In this document: positions 1 through 9,681 of the stretch, piece after piece | Numbering within the stretch: position 1 is the first letter of the stretch | Layout: every line of letters begins with the position of its first letter | Source: Actinomycetota bacterium | GTDB taxonomy: Bacteria; Actinomycetota; Nitriliruptoria; Euzebyales; Egibacteraceae | Assembly (NCBI GenBank): GCA_019347785.1 | Contig: JAHWKQ010000025.1 | Span: forward strand, 1-15,748 | Reading direction: 5' to 3' | DNA length: 15,748 nucleotides | Made by a program: the position numbers and the translations under genes | Notes under the pieces: generated by a model | Database searches by the model: none | What the model was told of the DNA's origin: nothing | Seen by the model: the letters and a program-made list of their open reading frames with translations, nothing else

Positions 1-292
<292 letters not shown>

Positions 293-341
293 GTCGGGCT
301 GCCTCTCTCGTCGTCTCGGTCTCGCGGGCCCGGGGCGCGGT

Positions 342-1097
342 CTAGCCGACGAGGCCGGTCACCACGGCGACGGGGAACGACACGTTGCCGACCACGACCA
401 GCACCGCGAAGGCCACGGCGAAGTAGCGCCGCCAGTGCTTGAAGCGGGGGTTGTTCCACCCCATGCTCTGGAACAGGCTCCACCCGCCGTGGTACAGGTG
501 GTAGCCGAGCGCCACGTTGGCCAGGACATAGAACAGCGCGACCGGCCACCGCCGGAAGCTGGCCACGACGTTGTGGTACACGTCGCCGGGGACGAAGTCG
601 GTGTGGGCGTACCCCCACGTCAGGTCCAGCAGGTGGAAGATCACGAACAGGCCGACGATGACGCCCGTCCAGCGCATCGTGCGGCCGGCGAAGTCCGCCG
701 CCACGTAGTCGCGCGGCGACCGGTACCGGTCCGGGCGAGCCCGCCGGTTCGTGCGTGTCAGCGAGTAGGCGGCGTGGATGTGGACCGCGAATGACACGAG
801 CAGCGCGACCCGCACGATCCACAGGAGCCCGGTGCGGGGCAGCGCGGGCTCACCCACCTCGCGCAGCCACTCCGAGTAGTGGTTCAGCTCCGACGCGCCC
901 AGGTACAGCTTGAGGTTGCCGATCATGTGGACCAGCACGTAGGCCATCAGCACGATGCCCGTGAGGGCCATGGCGTACTTCTTGCCGAGCGCCGACCGGT
1001 ACACGTCGAGCAGCCACGGCGCCCGCCGGGGGCGGGCGGGCGGGGCGGCCTGCCGCTCGGCGGGGCCCCGCTCGCCGGACCTGGTCGGAGTCGACAT
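342..1097 (-). CDS. sdhC: Succinate dehydrogenase cytochrome b558-type membrane subunit
   Basis: This 251-residue membrane anchor of succinate dehydrogenase binds haem b and passes electrons to menaquinone. After a Pro/Arg-rich cytoplasmic N-terminus of about 28 residues there are five hydrophobic helices, at roughly 41-61, 91-112, 143-162, 186-206 and 226-249. This is the single-polypeptide, five-helix design of the Bacillus SdhC family. Candidate haem ligands lie in the helices: His57 (VHMIGN), His106/His108 (VHIHAAYSL), His155 (FHLLDL) and His200/His203 (GYHLYHGG), consistent with a dihaem subunit. It is encoded just before sdhA. The ATG at 1097 has no Shine-Dalgarno sequence; a TACGCT box ends 9 nt before it, so the mRNA is probably leaderless or nearly so. 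It is divergent from the mutase gene. I am confident of the function; individual haem ligands are inferred from family topology. Confidence 0.95.
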   Translation of the reverse strand: MSTPTRSGERGPAERQAAPPARPRRAPWLLDVYRSALGKKYAMALTGIVLMAYVLVHMIGNLKLYLGASELNHYSEWLREVGEPALPRTGLLWIVRVALLVSFAVHIHAAYSLTRTNRRARPDRYRSPRDYVAADFAGRTMRWTGVIVGLFVIFHLLDLTWGYAHTDFVPGDVYHNVVASFRRWPVALFYVLANVALGYHLYHGGWSLFQSMGWNNPRFKHWRRYFAVAFAVLVVVGNVSFPVAVVTGLVG

Positions 1098-1106
1098 CGT
1101 GCCGGG

Positions 1107-1112
1107 AGCGTA
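1107..1112 (-). promoter_or_regulatory. Probable -10 element of sdhCA, near-leaderless
   Basis: On the minus strand TACGCT (TANNNT) is followed by 9 nt and then the sdhC ATG at 1097. No ribosome-binding site is visible in between. No good -35 is present at the usual spacing. This is inferred from position and the match to other boxes in the window. Confidence 0.45.
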
Positions 1113-1171
1113 TCAGCGCGGCGGGCCTCCTTCCGTGGCGGGGCGGTGACACCGGACCGCCGGGGGCTTCC

Positions 1172-1203
1172 TACAATCCGGTGCCAGCAGCCGATCGGAG
1201 GGA
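1172..1203 (+). promoter_or_regulatory. Probable -10 box and ribosome-binding site of the mutase gene
   Basis: TACAAT at 1172-1177 is a near-consensus -10 box. A GTGACA at 1146-1151 is the only -35-like hexamer, and its spacing (20 bp) is long. GGAGGGA at 1197-1203 is a strong Shine-Dalgarno sequence just before the ATG at 1206. Unlike several neighbours, this gene therefore has a leader with a ribosome site. The 108-bp gap to sdhC holds both divergent promoters. Confidence 0.5.
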
Positions 1204-1205
1204 CG

Positions 1206-2810
<1,605 letters not shown>

Positions 2811-2832
2811 CCGCGCCCGAGCGTCGTTCCCG

Positions 2833-3165
2833 CTACACCGTCCCGGCCGGGACCACCCATTCCGTGGGTTGCCCCGTGACGCCGGCGATCACGTCGAAGT
2901 CACGGTCGTAGTGCAGCACCGTGAGGCCCTCGACATCCGCGACAGCCGCGACGAGCAGGTCGGGGATGGCCACCGCCCGGTGCCGGCCCCGCGCGACGAG
3001 CTCCGCCTGGATCCACCGGGCGCGCTCCTCGGCACGGGAGGGGGTGAGGACTGGAACGAGGAAGGTCAGCACCTCATTCCGGATCCGTTCGAAGTCCCGC
3101 TTCGAGCGGGCTAGGCGGCCACGAGCAACTCGTATCGGTGGGGACGAGCAGCCTCCGCCGTCCAC
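2833..3165 (-). pseudogene. Decayed VapC-type PIN-domain toxin, C-terminal remnant
   Basis: The last ~80 residues of this frame read like the C-terminal part of actinobacterial VapC ribonuclease toxins. There is a [10 protein letters not shown] helix, [22 protein letters not shown] with the family's conserved Asp, then [26 protein letters not shown] at the end. The N-terminal ~45 residues, including the first catalytic Asp of a PIN domain, are absent, because the space is taken by the start of the flavoprotein gene at 3186. The residues before RSKRDF in this frame are not family-like. A different minus-strand frame, ending at the TAG at 3111-3113, reads YELLVAA, which would fit directly before ARSKRDF, suggesting a frame change as well as truncation. 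No antitoxin gene is present. It is convergent with the mutase gene, 22 bp away. Most likely a dead relic of a toxin-antitoxin locus. Confidence 0.7.
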
Positions 3166-3173
3166 GCGGCGAC

Positions 3174-3179
3174 TACAGT
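3174..3179 (+). promoter_or_regulatory. -10 box for a leaderless mRNA of the LpdA-like gene
   Basis: TACAGT is followed by exactly 6 nt and then the ATG at 3186. There is no Shine-Dalgarno sequence. The spacing places the transcription start at or next to the start codon, which supports this ATG over the in-frame one at 3195. No clear -35 is seen. Confidence 0.6.
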
Positions 3180-3185
3180 CCCGGC

Positions 3186-4580
3186 ATGCACCCCATGCGC
3201 ATCGTCATCGTGGGCGGCGGCCCCGGGGGCTACGAGGCCGCCCTCGTGGCCGCCGAGGACGGCGCCGACGTCACGCTGGTCTCCGACGAGGGGCTGGGCG
3301 GCAACAGCGTCCTGTGGGACTGCGTGCCGTCCAAGGCGCTGATCGTGTCGGCCGAGGCGATGGGCTGGACGCGGTCCGCCCACCGCCTGGGCATCCAGCA
3401 CACCGGCGGCCCCGGGGAGCGGGTGCGCGCCGAGGCGGACATGGACGCGGTGATGCGCCGGGTGGAGACGCTGGCCGGCGACCAGTCGGCCGACGTCACC
3501 AAGACGGTGCAGGCCGCCGGCGTGCGGCTCGTCCACGGTCGCGGCCGGCTCGTGGACCACCAGACGGTGGCGGTCGACGAGGACGGAGAGACGACCCGCC
3601 TGGGCGCGGACATCATCCTGGTCGCCACGGGCAGCCGGCCCCGCATCCTGCCGTTCTTCACACCCGACGGCGAGCGGGTGTTCACGGCCCGTGAGCTGTT
3701 CGCCCTGCGGGAGCGCCCCGAGCGGCTGGTCGTGGTCGGCTCCGGCGCGACCGGGCTGGAGTACGCGCAGGCCTTCGCCCGCTTCGGCGGCGAGGTGCAC
3801 CTGGTCTCCAGCCGGGAGCAGGTGCTGCCCGGGCAGGACCCCGACGCCGCGGCGGTCGTGGAGGAGGTCTGCGAGCGCTGGGGGATGACGATCCACCGCC
3901 GCCGGCGGGCCACGGACCTGCGGACCGGCGACGACGGCGTGCGCGTCCGCGTCGGCGACGACGAGTGGGTGGAGGCGTCCCACGCGCTGTTCTGCGTCGG
4001 GCAGGTGCCGGTGACCGACGGCCTGGGGCTGGAGGACGTCGGCGTGGAGCGGGCCGACGACGGCTCGGTCCCCGTCGACGGCGTCAGCCGCACCAACGTG
4101 CCGACGATCTACGCCGCCGGCGACGTGACGGGCGGCATCATGCTCGCCAGCGTCGCCGCCATGCGCGGGCGCAACGCGATGTGGCACGCGCTGGGGCGGG
4201 CCGTCGCGCCGCTGCGGACCGACGCCATCGCCGCGTGCATCTTCACCCACCCGGAGGTGGCCGTCGTGGGACGCGACGCCGGCGCCCTGGCCGAGGCCCA
4301 GGTGCCGGCGCGGACGGTGACGCTGCAGTTCGCGGGCAACCCCCGGGCCAAGATGGAGGAGCACACCGACGGCTTCGTGCGGATCCACGCGATGGACGGC
4401 TCCGGGACCGTTCTGGGCGCGACCGTCGTCGCCGCTGCGGCCAGCGACCTGATCAGCCAGCTGAGCGTGGCTGTGCACAACCGGCTCAGCGTCAGCCAGC
4501 TGGCGCAGGCCTTCAGCATCTACCCCTCCATGGGGGGCAGCGTCCAGGAGACGGCGCGGCAGCTGATGAGCCGCTCGTAG
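3186..4580 (+). CDS. lpdA: LpdA-like NAD(P)H:quinone reductase of the flavoprotein disulfide reductase family
   Basis: This 464-residue FAD protein has the fold of dihydrolipoamide dehydrogenase but not its redox centre. FAD motif [14 protein letters not shown] is at 6-19, the NAD(P) motif [13 protein letters not shown] is in the middle, a second FAD motif [10 protein letters not shown] follows, and a dimerisation domain closes the protein. Where lipoamide dehydrogenases have CLNVGC, this protein has SVLWDC. Ser41 replaces the first Cys and only Cys46 (DCVPSK) remains. The C-terminal catalytic His is Tyr446 ([12 protein letters not shown]). The same losses are found in Mycobacterium tuberculosis LpdA (Rv3303c), described as an NAD(P)H quinone dehydrogenase, which this protein resembles throughout. 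It is therefore unlikely to serve in 2-oxoacid dehydrogenase complexes. It has its own leaderless-type promoter and lies 20 bp before the HTH-TOBE gene. Confidence 0.87.
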   Translation: MHPMRIVIVGGGPGGYEAALVAAEDGADVTLVSDEGLGGNSVLWDCVPSKALIVSAEAMGWTRSAHRLGIQHTGGPGERVRAEADMDAVMRRVETLAGDQSADVTKTVQAAGVRLVHGRGRLVDHQTVAVDEDGETTRLGADIILVATGSRPRILPFFTPDGERVFTARELFALRERPERLVVVGSGATGLEYAQAFARFGGEVHLVSSREQVLPGQDPDAAAVVEEVCERWGMTIHRRRRATDLRTGDDGVRVRVGDDEWVEASHALFCVGQVPVTDGLGLEDVGVERADDGSVPVDGVSRTNVPTIYAAGDVTGGIMLASVAAMRGRNAMWHALGRAVAPLRTDAIAACIFTHPEVAVVGRDAGALAEAQVPARTVTLQFAGNPRAKMEEHTDGFVRIHAMDGSGTVLGATVVAAAASDLISQLSVAVHNRLSVSQLAQAFSIYPSMGGSVQETARQLMSRS

Positions 4581-4588
4581 CGACCGAC

Positions 4589-4594
4589 TATGCT
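4589..4594 (+). promoter_or_regulatory. -10 box for a leaderless mRNA of the HTH-TOBE gene
   Basis: TATGCT is followed by 6 nt and then the GTG at 4601, in the 20-bp gap after the LpdA-like gene. No ribosome site precedes the GTG. The spacing matches the other leaderless-type starts in this window and fixes the start at 4601 even though the frame is open far upstream. Confidence 0.6.
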
Positions 4595-4600
4595 GCCGCG

Positions 4601-5005
4601 GTGAGCGAGGAGCACCTGCGCATCGGGGCGGCGGCGGTCCTGCTGGGGGTCAGCGTGGACACGCTGCGGCGCTGGGAGGCCGACGGCCGCCTGGCGACGG
4701 GGCGCAGCGAGGGCGGGCAGCGCGTCGTCGCGCTGGGCGAGGTCCGCCGCCTGCTCGAGGAGCGCCGGCAGCCGCCGCCGCCGATCGCCGCCTCGTCCGC
4801 GCGCAACCACTTCGACGCCGTCGTGACCCGCGTCGTGCGCGGCACCGCCGCGGCGACCGTCGAGATGCAGGCGGGGCCGTTCCGGCTGCTCGCGCTCGTC
4901 ACCGCCGAGAGCGTCGACGAGCTGGACCTGGAGCCCGGGGCCGCCGTGGTCGCCTCGGTGAAGGCGACCAACGTGGTCGTGGGGCTGCCCGAGGCACGCC
5001 GCTGA
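4601..5005 (+). CDS. HTH (MerR/excisionase-like) plus TOBE domain protein, possible molybdate-responsive regulator
   Basis: This 134-residue protein has two parts. Residues 5-55 form a helix-turn-helix of the MerR/excisionase type (RIGAAAVLLGVSVDTLRRWE, then GGQRVVALGEVRRLL). Residues 66-130 form a single TOBE/Mop domain (SARNHFDAVV, VTAESVDELDLEPG, VASVKATNVVVG), which in this family binds molybdate or tungstate oxyanions. Such HTH-TOBE proteins are usually regulators or sensors of molybdenum status and are often near modABC. No molybdate transporter or molybdoenzyme is seen here, so the ligand and target are unknown. The start is GTG, set by the -10 box 6 nt upstream. Its TGA stop (5003-5005) directly abuts the stop of the convergent thiolase gene, leaving no terminator. 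The domain calls are good; the regulatory role is inferred. Confidence 0.82.
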   Translation: MSEEHLRIGAAAVLLGVSVDTLRRWEADGRLATGRSEGGQRVVALGEVRRLLEERRQPPPPIAASSARNHFDAVVTRVVRGTAAATVEMQAGPFRLLALVTAESVDELDLEPGAAVVASVKATNVVVGLPEARR

Positions 5006-6193
<1,188 letters not shown>

Positions 6194-6296
6194 GACGACC
6201 TCCTGTGATGTGACGGATTCGGACAACGGCCTCGAGGTGCGGATGCCCGCCGGGGTGGGCGGCCAAACCTGCACGGCCGTGTTCTCCCGCGCGCCA

Positions 6297-6325
6297 TTGA
6301 CCGCCCCCGCCGCCGCCTCTACCGT
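6297..6325 (+). promoter_or_regulatory. Probable housekeeping-sigma promoter of the reductase gene
   Basis: TTGACC (6297-6302), a 17-bp spacer, then TACCGT (6320-6325) make a good -35/-10 pair. Transcription would start near 6332 and give a leader of about 60 nt. It lies in the 197-bp divergent region between the thiolase and the reductase. I see no comparable pair for the thiolase on the minus strand. Confidence 0.55.
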
Positions 6326-6390
6326 CCCCGCCAGGCCCGCCCGGGTGGCGACGGCAGGCGGGCACGGTTGCGGATGGGGCGGTGGCGGTC

Positions 6391-7131
6391 ATGGGGAACA
6401 TGCAGGGACAGGTCGCGTTGGTCACCGGGGGCTCGCGCGGCATCGGCGCCGCCATCGTCAAGGCGCTGGCGGGCAGGGGCGCGACGGTGGCGGCCGGCTA
6501 CTCGCGCAACTCCGACGCCGCCGAGCGGCTGCAGAAGGCGCTGCCCGAGGGGCAGGTGAGCATCCACCAGGGCAACATCGGCGAGCCCGAGGACGCCCAG
6601 AGGGTGGTCGACGAGGTCCTCGAGCAGCACGGCAGGCTCGACGTACTGGTGAACAACGCCGGCATCAACGAGGACAAGACGATCCGCAAGATGACCCCCG
6701 ACGACTGGGACAAGGTCATCAAAATCAACCTGAACGGCGCCTTCTACCTGTCGAGCAAGGTCCTGCCCCACATGCTCGAGCGGGGGTCGGGCCGCATCGT
6801 CAACATCAGCTCGGTCGTCGGGGAGATGGGCAACGTCGGCCAGGCCAACTACGCGGCGTCCAAGTCCGGGCTGCACGGGCTGACCAAGACCATGGCGCTG
6901 GAGACGGCCGCCAAGGGCATCACCGTCAACGCCGTGACGCCCGGGTTCATCGCCACCGAAATGGTGACGTCCATGCCGGACGAGGCGCTGGAGAAGGTCG
7001 TCAAGCTGATCCCGGTCGGCCGCCTGGGTGAGCCGGAGGAGGTCGCGCGGGTGGTCGAGTTCCTCGCCGACCCCGACTCGGGCTACATCACCGGCACGGT
7101 CGTGGCGATCAACGGGGGCCTGAACATGTAG
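6391..7131 (+). CDS. SDR-family 3-oxoacyl-(ACP/CoA) reductase, FabG/PhaB-like
   Basis: This 246-residue short-chain dehydrogenase is predicted to reduce a 3-oxoacyl thioester to the 3-hydroxy form with NAD(P)H. The classical SDR motifs are intact: cofactor loop TGGSRGIG (12-19), NNAG (88-91), Asn113, Ser140/Ser141 (NISS), Tyr154 and Lys158 (YAASK), and the PGFIATEM loop. The end IAINGG-type sequence is typical of FabG. INEDKTIRKMTPDDWDKVIKIN resembles both FabG and acetoacetyl-CoA reductases (PhaB). The adjacent divergent thiolase favours an acyl-CoA substrate, but the sequence alone does not decide. The start is uncertain: GTG 6382, ATG 6391 and ATG 6400 are in frame and none has a strong ribosome site. 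ATG 6391 gives the usual family length. It is convergent with the carboxylase alpha gene, with only 4 bp between stop codons. Confidence 0.9.
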   Translation: MGNMQGQVALVTGGSRGIGAAIVKALAGRGATVAAGYSRNSDAAERLQKALPEGQVSIHQGNIGEPEDAQRVVDEVLEQHGRLDVLVNNAGINEDKTIRKMTPDDWDKVIKINLNGAFYLSSKVLPHMLERGSGRIVNISSVVGEMGNVGQANYAASKSGLHGLTKTMALETAAKGITVNAVTPGFIATEMVTSMPDEALEKVVKLIPVGRLGEPEEVARVVEFLADPDSGYITGTVVAINGGLNM

Positions 7132-7135
7132 CCGG

Positions 7136-8902
7136 TCACGCCGGGGCGTCGGCGGGCGCCGCCGGGGCGTCGGCGATGCGCGCCAGGGGGTCGCCCGTGT
7201 TGACGACGTCGCCGGGCGCGACGTGCAGGGCGGTCACCACCCCGGCGCGGTGGGCGAACACGTGGTTCTCCATCTTCATGGCCTCGAGCACCAGCACGAG
7301 GTCGCCGGCGGCGACCGCGCTGCCCGCCTCGACGGCGGTCTTGACGATCGTGCCCTGCATGGGCGCCACGAGCTCCTCGCTGGCCACGACCGCGCCGGGG
7401 CGGCCCCGCGGCCGGGCGCCGCGCCGCCGAGGCCCCCGGCGGCTCACCGCCGGCGCGAACAGCGCGACCTCCAGGCGCTTGCCGTCCACCTCGACGACGA
7501 AGGTGCGGGGCGGCTCGGGCGGGCCGGGGCCGTCGACGGGCGCCGGCCCCGCGGCGATGCCCGACAGGTCCCACTCCTGTTCGACCGAGACGGTCGACAC
7601 CCTGCCCGCGACGAAGTCGGGGTGGGCGACGGCAAAGCGGTGGAAGTCCAGGGTCGTGGGCACGCCCTCGACGACGAACTCGTCGATCGCGCGCACCATG
7701 CGCCGGCGGGCCTCGTCGCGGTCGGCGCCGTAGGTGACCAGCTTGGCGATGAGCGAGTCGTAGGACCGCGGCACCTCCCAGCCGGCCGCCGCGGCCGCGT
7801 CGACGCGCACCCCCGGGCCGGCCGGCGGTCGCCAGGCCGTCACGAGCCCCGGGGCGGGCGCGAAGCCGGCCGCGACCTGCTCGGCGTTGATCCGGGCCTC
7901 GATGGCGTGCCCGCGGACCGCCACGTCGTCCTGCCCGAACGACAGCGGCTCGCCCGCGGCGACGCGCAGCTGCCATCCGACCAGGTCCACGCCGGTGACC
8001 AGCTCGGTGACCGGGTGCTCCACCTGCAGGCGCGTGTTCATCTCCAGGAACCACAGCTCGCCGTCGGCGTACAGCAGCTCGACGGTGCCCGCGCCCTCGT
8101 AGCCGACCTGCCGGGCCACGGCCACGGCGGCCCGGCGGATGCGTCCCCGCAGGGCGTCGTCGACGCCCGGGGCGGGCGCCTCCTCGATGAGCTTCTGGTG
8201 GCGGCGCTGGGTCGAGCAATCCCGCTCCCCCAGGAACAGGCACGCCCCGTGGCGGTCGGCCAGGACCTGTGCCTCGACGTGGCGCGGCCGGGGCAGGTAG
8301 CGCTCCACGTACACCTCGGCGCGGCCGAAGGAGGCGGCCGCCTCGCGCTGGGCACCCTGCAGGGCCTCGGCGAGGCCCGCGGGCGCCCGCACGACCTTGA
8401 GACCCCGCCCTCCGCCCCCGAAGGCCGCCTTGATCGCCACCGGATAGCCGTGCTCCTCGGCGAAGGCCCCCACGACGGCCGGGTCCGACGTCGGCTCCAT
8501 GGTCCCGGGCACGACCGGCACCCCCGCGGCCGTCGCGGTCCGCCGCGCCGACAGCTTGTCGCCCATCCGCTCGATCGCGGCCGCCGGCGGGCCGACCCAG
8601 GCCAGCCCCGCCCCGGTCACCGCCCGGGCGAAGTCGGCGCTCTCCGACAGGAAGCCGTAGCCGGGGTGGACCGCGTCGGCGCCCGCGCGGGCGGCGACGT
8701 CGAGGATGCGCCCCGCGTGCAGGTAGCTCTCGGACGGCGCGGCCGGGCCCAGCAGAAAGGCCTGGTCGGCCAGCCGCAGCCAGGGGGCGTCCCGGTCGGC
8801 CTCGGAGTAGACCGCGACCGTGCCCACGCCCAGCTCCCGGCAGGCGCGGATGACCCGCAGGGCGATCTCGCCGCGGTTGGCGATGAGCACCGCCTCGAAC
8901 AC
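7136..8902 (-). CDS. Acyl-CoA (propionyl-CoA) carboxylase alpha subunit: biotin carboxylase plus biotin carrier
   Basis: This 588-residue protein carboxylates its own biotin with ATP and bicarbonate and presents it to the beta subunit. The N-terminal biotin carboxylase domain opens with FEAVLIANRGEIA, followed by an ATP-grasp with Lys116 (MGDKLSAR), Lys158 and the glycine loop FGGGGRGL, and the active-site block EMNTRLQVEHPVTE (287-300). A short linker with a very basic run of Arg/Gly/Pro (about 488-504) precedes the C-terminal carrier domain, in which EAMKMEN puts the biotinylated lysine at 543. The start is GTG 8902 behind GGGAGGTGA; the frame continues upstream without homology. The beta and epsilon subunits and a biotin ligase lie nearby, separated by an inverted cupredoxin gene. 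It may also serve other carboxyltransferases, as AccA3-type subunits do; propionyl-CoA is the favoured substrate because of the neighbouring beta subunit. Confidence 0.93.
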   Translation of the reverse strand: MFEAVLIANRGEIALRVIRACRELGVGTVAVYSEADRDAPWLRLADQAFLLGPAAPSESYLHAGRILDVAARAGADAVHPGYGFLSESADFARAVTGAGLAWVGPPAAAIERMGDKLSARRTATAAGVPVVPGTMEPTSDPAVVGAFAEEHGYPVAIKAAFGGGGRGLKVVRAPAGLAEALQGAQREAAASFGRAEVYVERYLPRPRHVEAQVLADRHGACLFLGERDCSTQRRHQKLIEEAPAPGVDDALRGRIRRAAVAVARQVGYEGAGTVELLYADGELWFLEMNTRLQVEHPVTELVTGVDLVGWQLRVAAGEPLSFGQDDVAVRGHAIEARINAEQVAAGFAPAPGLVTAWRPPAGPGVRVDAAAAAGWEVPRSYDSLIAKLVTYGADRDEARRRMVRAIDEFVVEGVPTTLDFHRFAVAHPDFVAGRVSTVSVEQEWDLSGIAAGPAPVDGPGPPEPPRTFVVEVDGKRLEVALFAPAVSRRGPRRRGARPRGRPGAVVASEELVAPMQGTIVKTAVEAGSAVAAGDLVLVLEAMKMENHVFAHRAGVVTALHVAPGDVVNTGDPLARIADAPAAPADAPA

Positions 8903-8957
8903 GTCACCTCCCGGTAGCCCGCGTGACCGGACCCTCGGGCGGGACCGGGCGCGCCGC

Positions 8958-8989
8958 ATGGTAGTCGCCGGTCGGCCATGTGCGACAAT
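8958..8989. promoter_or_regulatory. Divergent promoter region between carboxylase alpha subunit and cupredoxin genes
   Basis: The 138-bp gap (8903-9040) must hold both promoters. On the minus strand TACCAT (8963-8958) is a TANNNT -10 candidate about 55 bp before the GTG of the carboxylase gene; a TTGTCG lies 19 bp further upstream, a poor spacing. On the plus strand GACAAT (8984-8989) is a weaker -10 candidate for the cupredoxin gene. Either choice is tentative. Confidence 0.3.
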
Positions 8990-9040
8990 GGCCCCCACGA
9001 TCGCTTGTTCCCGTTTTCACAGGCCCGTCGAGGAGTGTCC

Positions 9041-9478
9041 GTGACGCGCAGGCTGACGACGCTGGCGGCGCTGGTCCTCGCGCTGGGGCCGGCCGCCTGC
9101 AGCGAGGTCGCCCCGCCCGTCGAGTACGTCGAGCAGGTGCCCGCGGAGAAGCGCTCGGAGCTGACCGCCGACGGCGGCGGGGACGGGCAGGGGCCGGCCG
9201 GCGGCGAGACCCTCGAGTTCGTCGCCGTCGACATCGACTACTCCGAGGCGCCGCAGGCGGCGGAGCCCGGCGAGGCCACCTTCGAGCTGGTCAACGAGGG
9301 CGCCACCGTCCACAACGTGGCCATCGACGAGGTCTCCTCGACGCCGATCGTGGAGGCGCAGGGCGGGCAGACGGCGACCGGGACCACCGAGCTCGAGCCC
9401 GGCCGGTACGTGTACTACTGCTCCATCCCCGGCCACCGGGAGGCGGGCATGGAGGGGCGGCTGGAGGTAAGCGGCTGA
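9041..9478 (+). CDS. Lipoprotein cupredoxin (plastocyanin-like blue copper protein)
   Basis: This 145-residue protein is predicted to be an exported, lipid-anchored type 1 copper electron carrier. The N-terminus is a bacterial lipoprotein signal: MTRR, a hydrophobic run, then LGPAAC with Cys20 as the lipidation site. An acidic, Gly-rich linker (about 40-56) leads to the cupredoxin domain (57-143). Copper ligands are His91 (TVHNVAI), Cys127, His132 and Met137 in [15 protein letters not shown], the exact Cys-x4-His-x4-Met spacing of plastocyanin-type sites. GTG 9041 is chosen because the signal peptide begins there and AGGAG (9031-9035) precedes it; the frame is open upstream from 8978 without a signal sequence. 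Its partner is unknown. The gene sits on the opposite strand inside the carboxylase cluster and its last 64 bp overlap the 3' end of the epsilon gene. Confidence 0.9.
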   Translation: MTRRLTTLAALVLALGPAACSEVAPPVEYVEQVPAEKRSELTADGGGDGQGPAGGETLEFVAVDIDYSEAPQAAEPGEATFELVNEGATVHNVAIDEVSSTPIVEAQGGQTATGTTELEPGRYVYYCSIPGHREAGMEGRLEVSG

Positions 9479-9681
9479 GCGCCGCGGCCCCGGTCCCGGC
9501 CCAGCTCGGTGGGGCCGGCCACCGACGGCCGGCCCACCCCTTCCAGGCGCGCGGCCCGCAGCCACGCCGGGGGGGTCTCCACCGGCGCCGGCGGCGCGAG
9601 GTCCTGGCACACGGCGGCGAGCACGGCGGCCAGCTCCGCGTCGGTCGGCCGCCCGGCGAGCACGCGCAGTCGTGGGCTCAC
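9415..9681 (-). CDS. Acyl-CoA carboxylase epsilon subunit, small
   Basis: This 88-residue protein matches the small epsilon subunit that stabilises or activates actinobacterial acyl-CoA carboxylases. The diagnostic part is the N-terminal [20 protein letters not shown] (residues 4-23), the conserved block of the ACC-epsilon family; the remaining Pro/Ala-rich tail is poorly conserved in the family too. It begins with GTG at 9681, and the GTGA at 9681-9678 also contains the TGA stop of the beta-subunit gene, a 4-bp overlap that implies translational coupling. This placement directly behind the beta subunit is typical. Its last 64 bp run antisense to the end of the cupredoxin gene. The C-terminal region past about residue 60 may be an extension caused by lack of an earlier stop. 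The call rests mainly on position plus the N-terminal motif. Confidence 0.78.
   Translation of the reverse strand: MSPRLRVLAGRPTDAELAAVLAAVCQDLAPPAPVETPPAWLRAARLEGVGRPSVAGPTELGRDRGRGAQPLTSSRPSMPASRWPGMEQ
9508..9538 (+). terminator. GC-rich hairpin downstream of the cupredoxin gene
   Basis: GGTGGGGCCGGCC (9508-9520), a 6-nt loop, and GGCCGGCCCACC (9527-9538) can pair over about 12 bp with one bulge. It lies 30 bp after the cupredoxin stop, where an intrinsic-type terminator would be expected, but there is no T-run. It is also inside the epsilon-subunit coding sequence, so it may be coincidental to GC-rich coding DNA. Confidence 0.35.

Noticed and set aside
879..1205. N-terminal extension of the mutase frame
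   Set aside because: It overlaps sdhC antisense and has no homology; a strong ribosome site precedes the ATG at 1206.
3111..4478. 455-residue minus-strand frame opposite the LpdA-like gene
   Set aside because: Antisense shadow. Only its last few residues (YELLVAA) may be a trace of the decayed VapC gene.
6194..6390. Possible riboswitch or small RNA in the thiolase/reductase gap
   Set aside because: No convincing conserved fold or long stem was seen; only the promoter at 6297-6325 is supported.
7223..8917. 564-residue open frame on the plus strand across the carboxylase alpha gene
   Set aside because: Shadow of the biotin carboxylase gene on the other strand; no family-like motif.
8978..9040. 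Upstream ATG start for the cupredoxin
   Set aside because: The lipoprotein signal peptide begins at GTG 9041, which has its own AGGAG; the extension would bury the signal.
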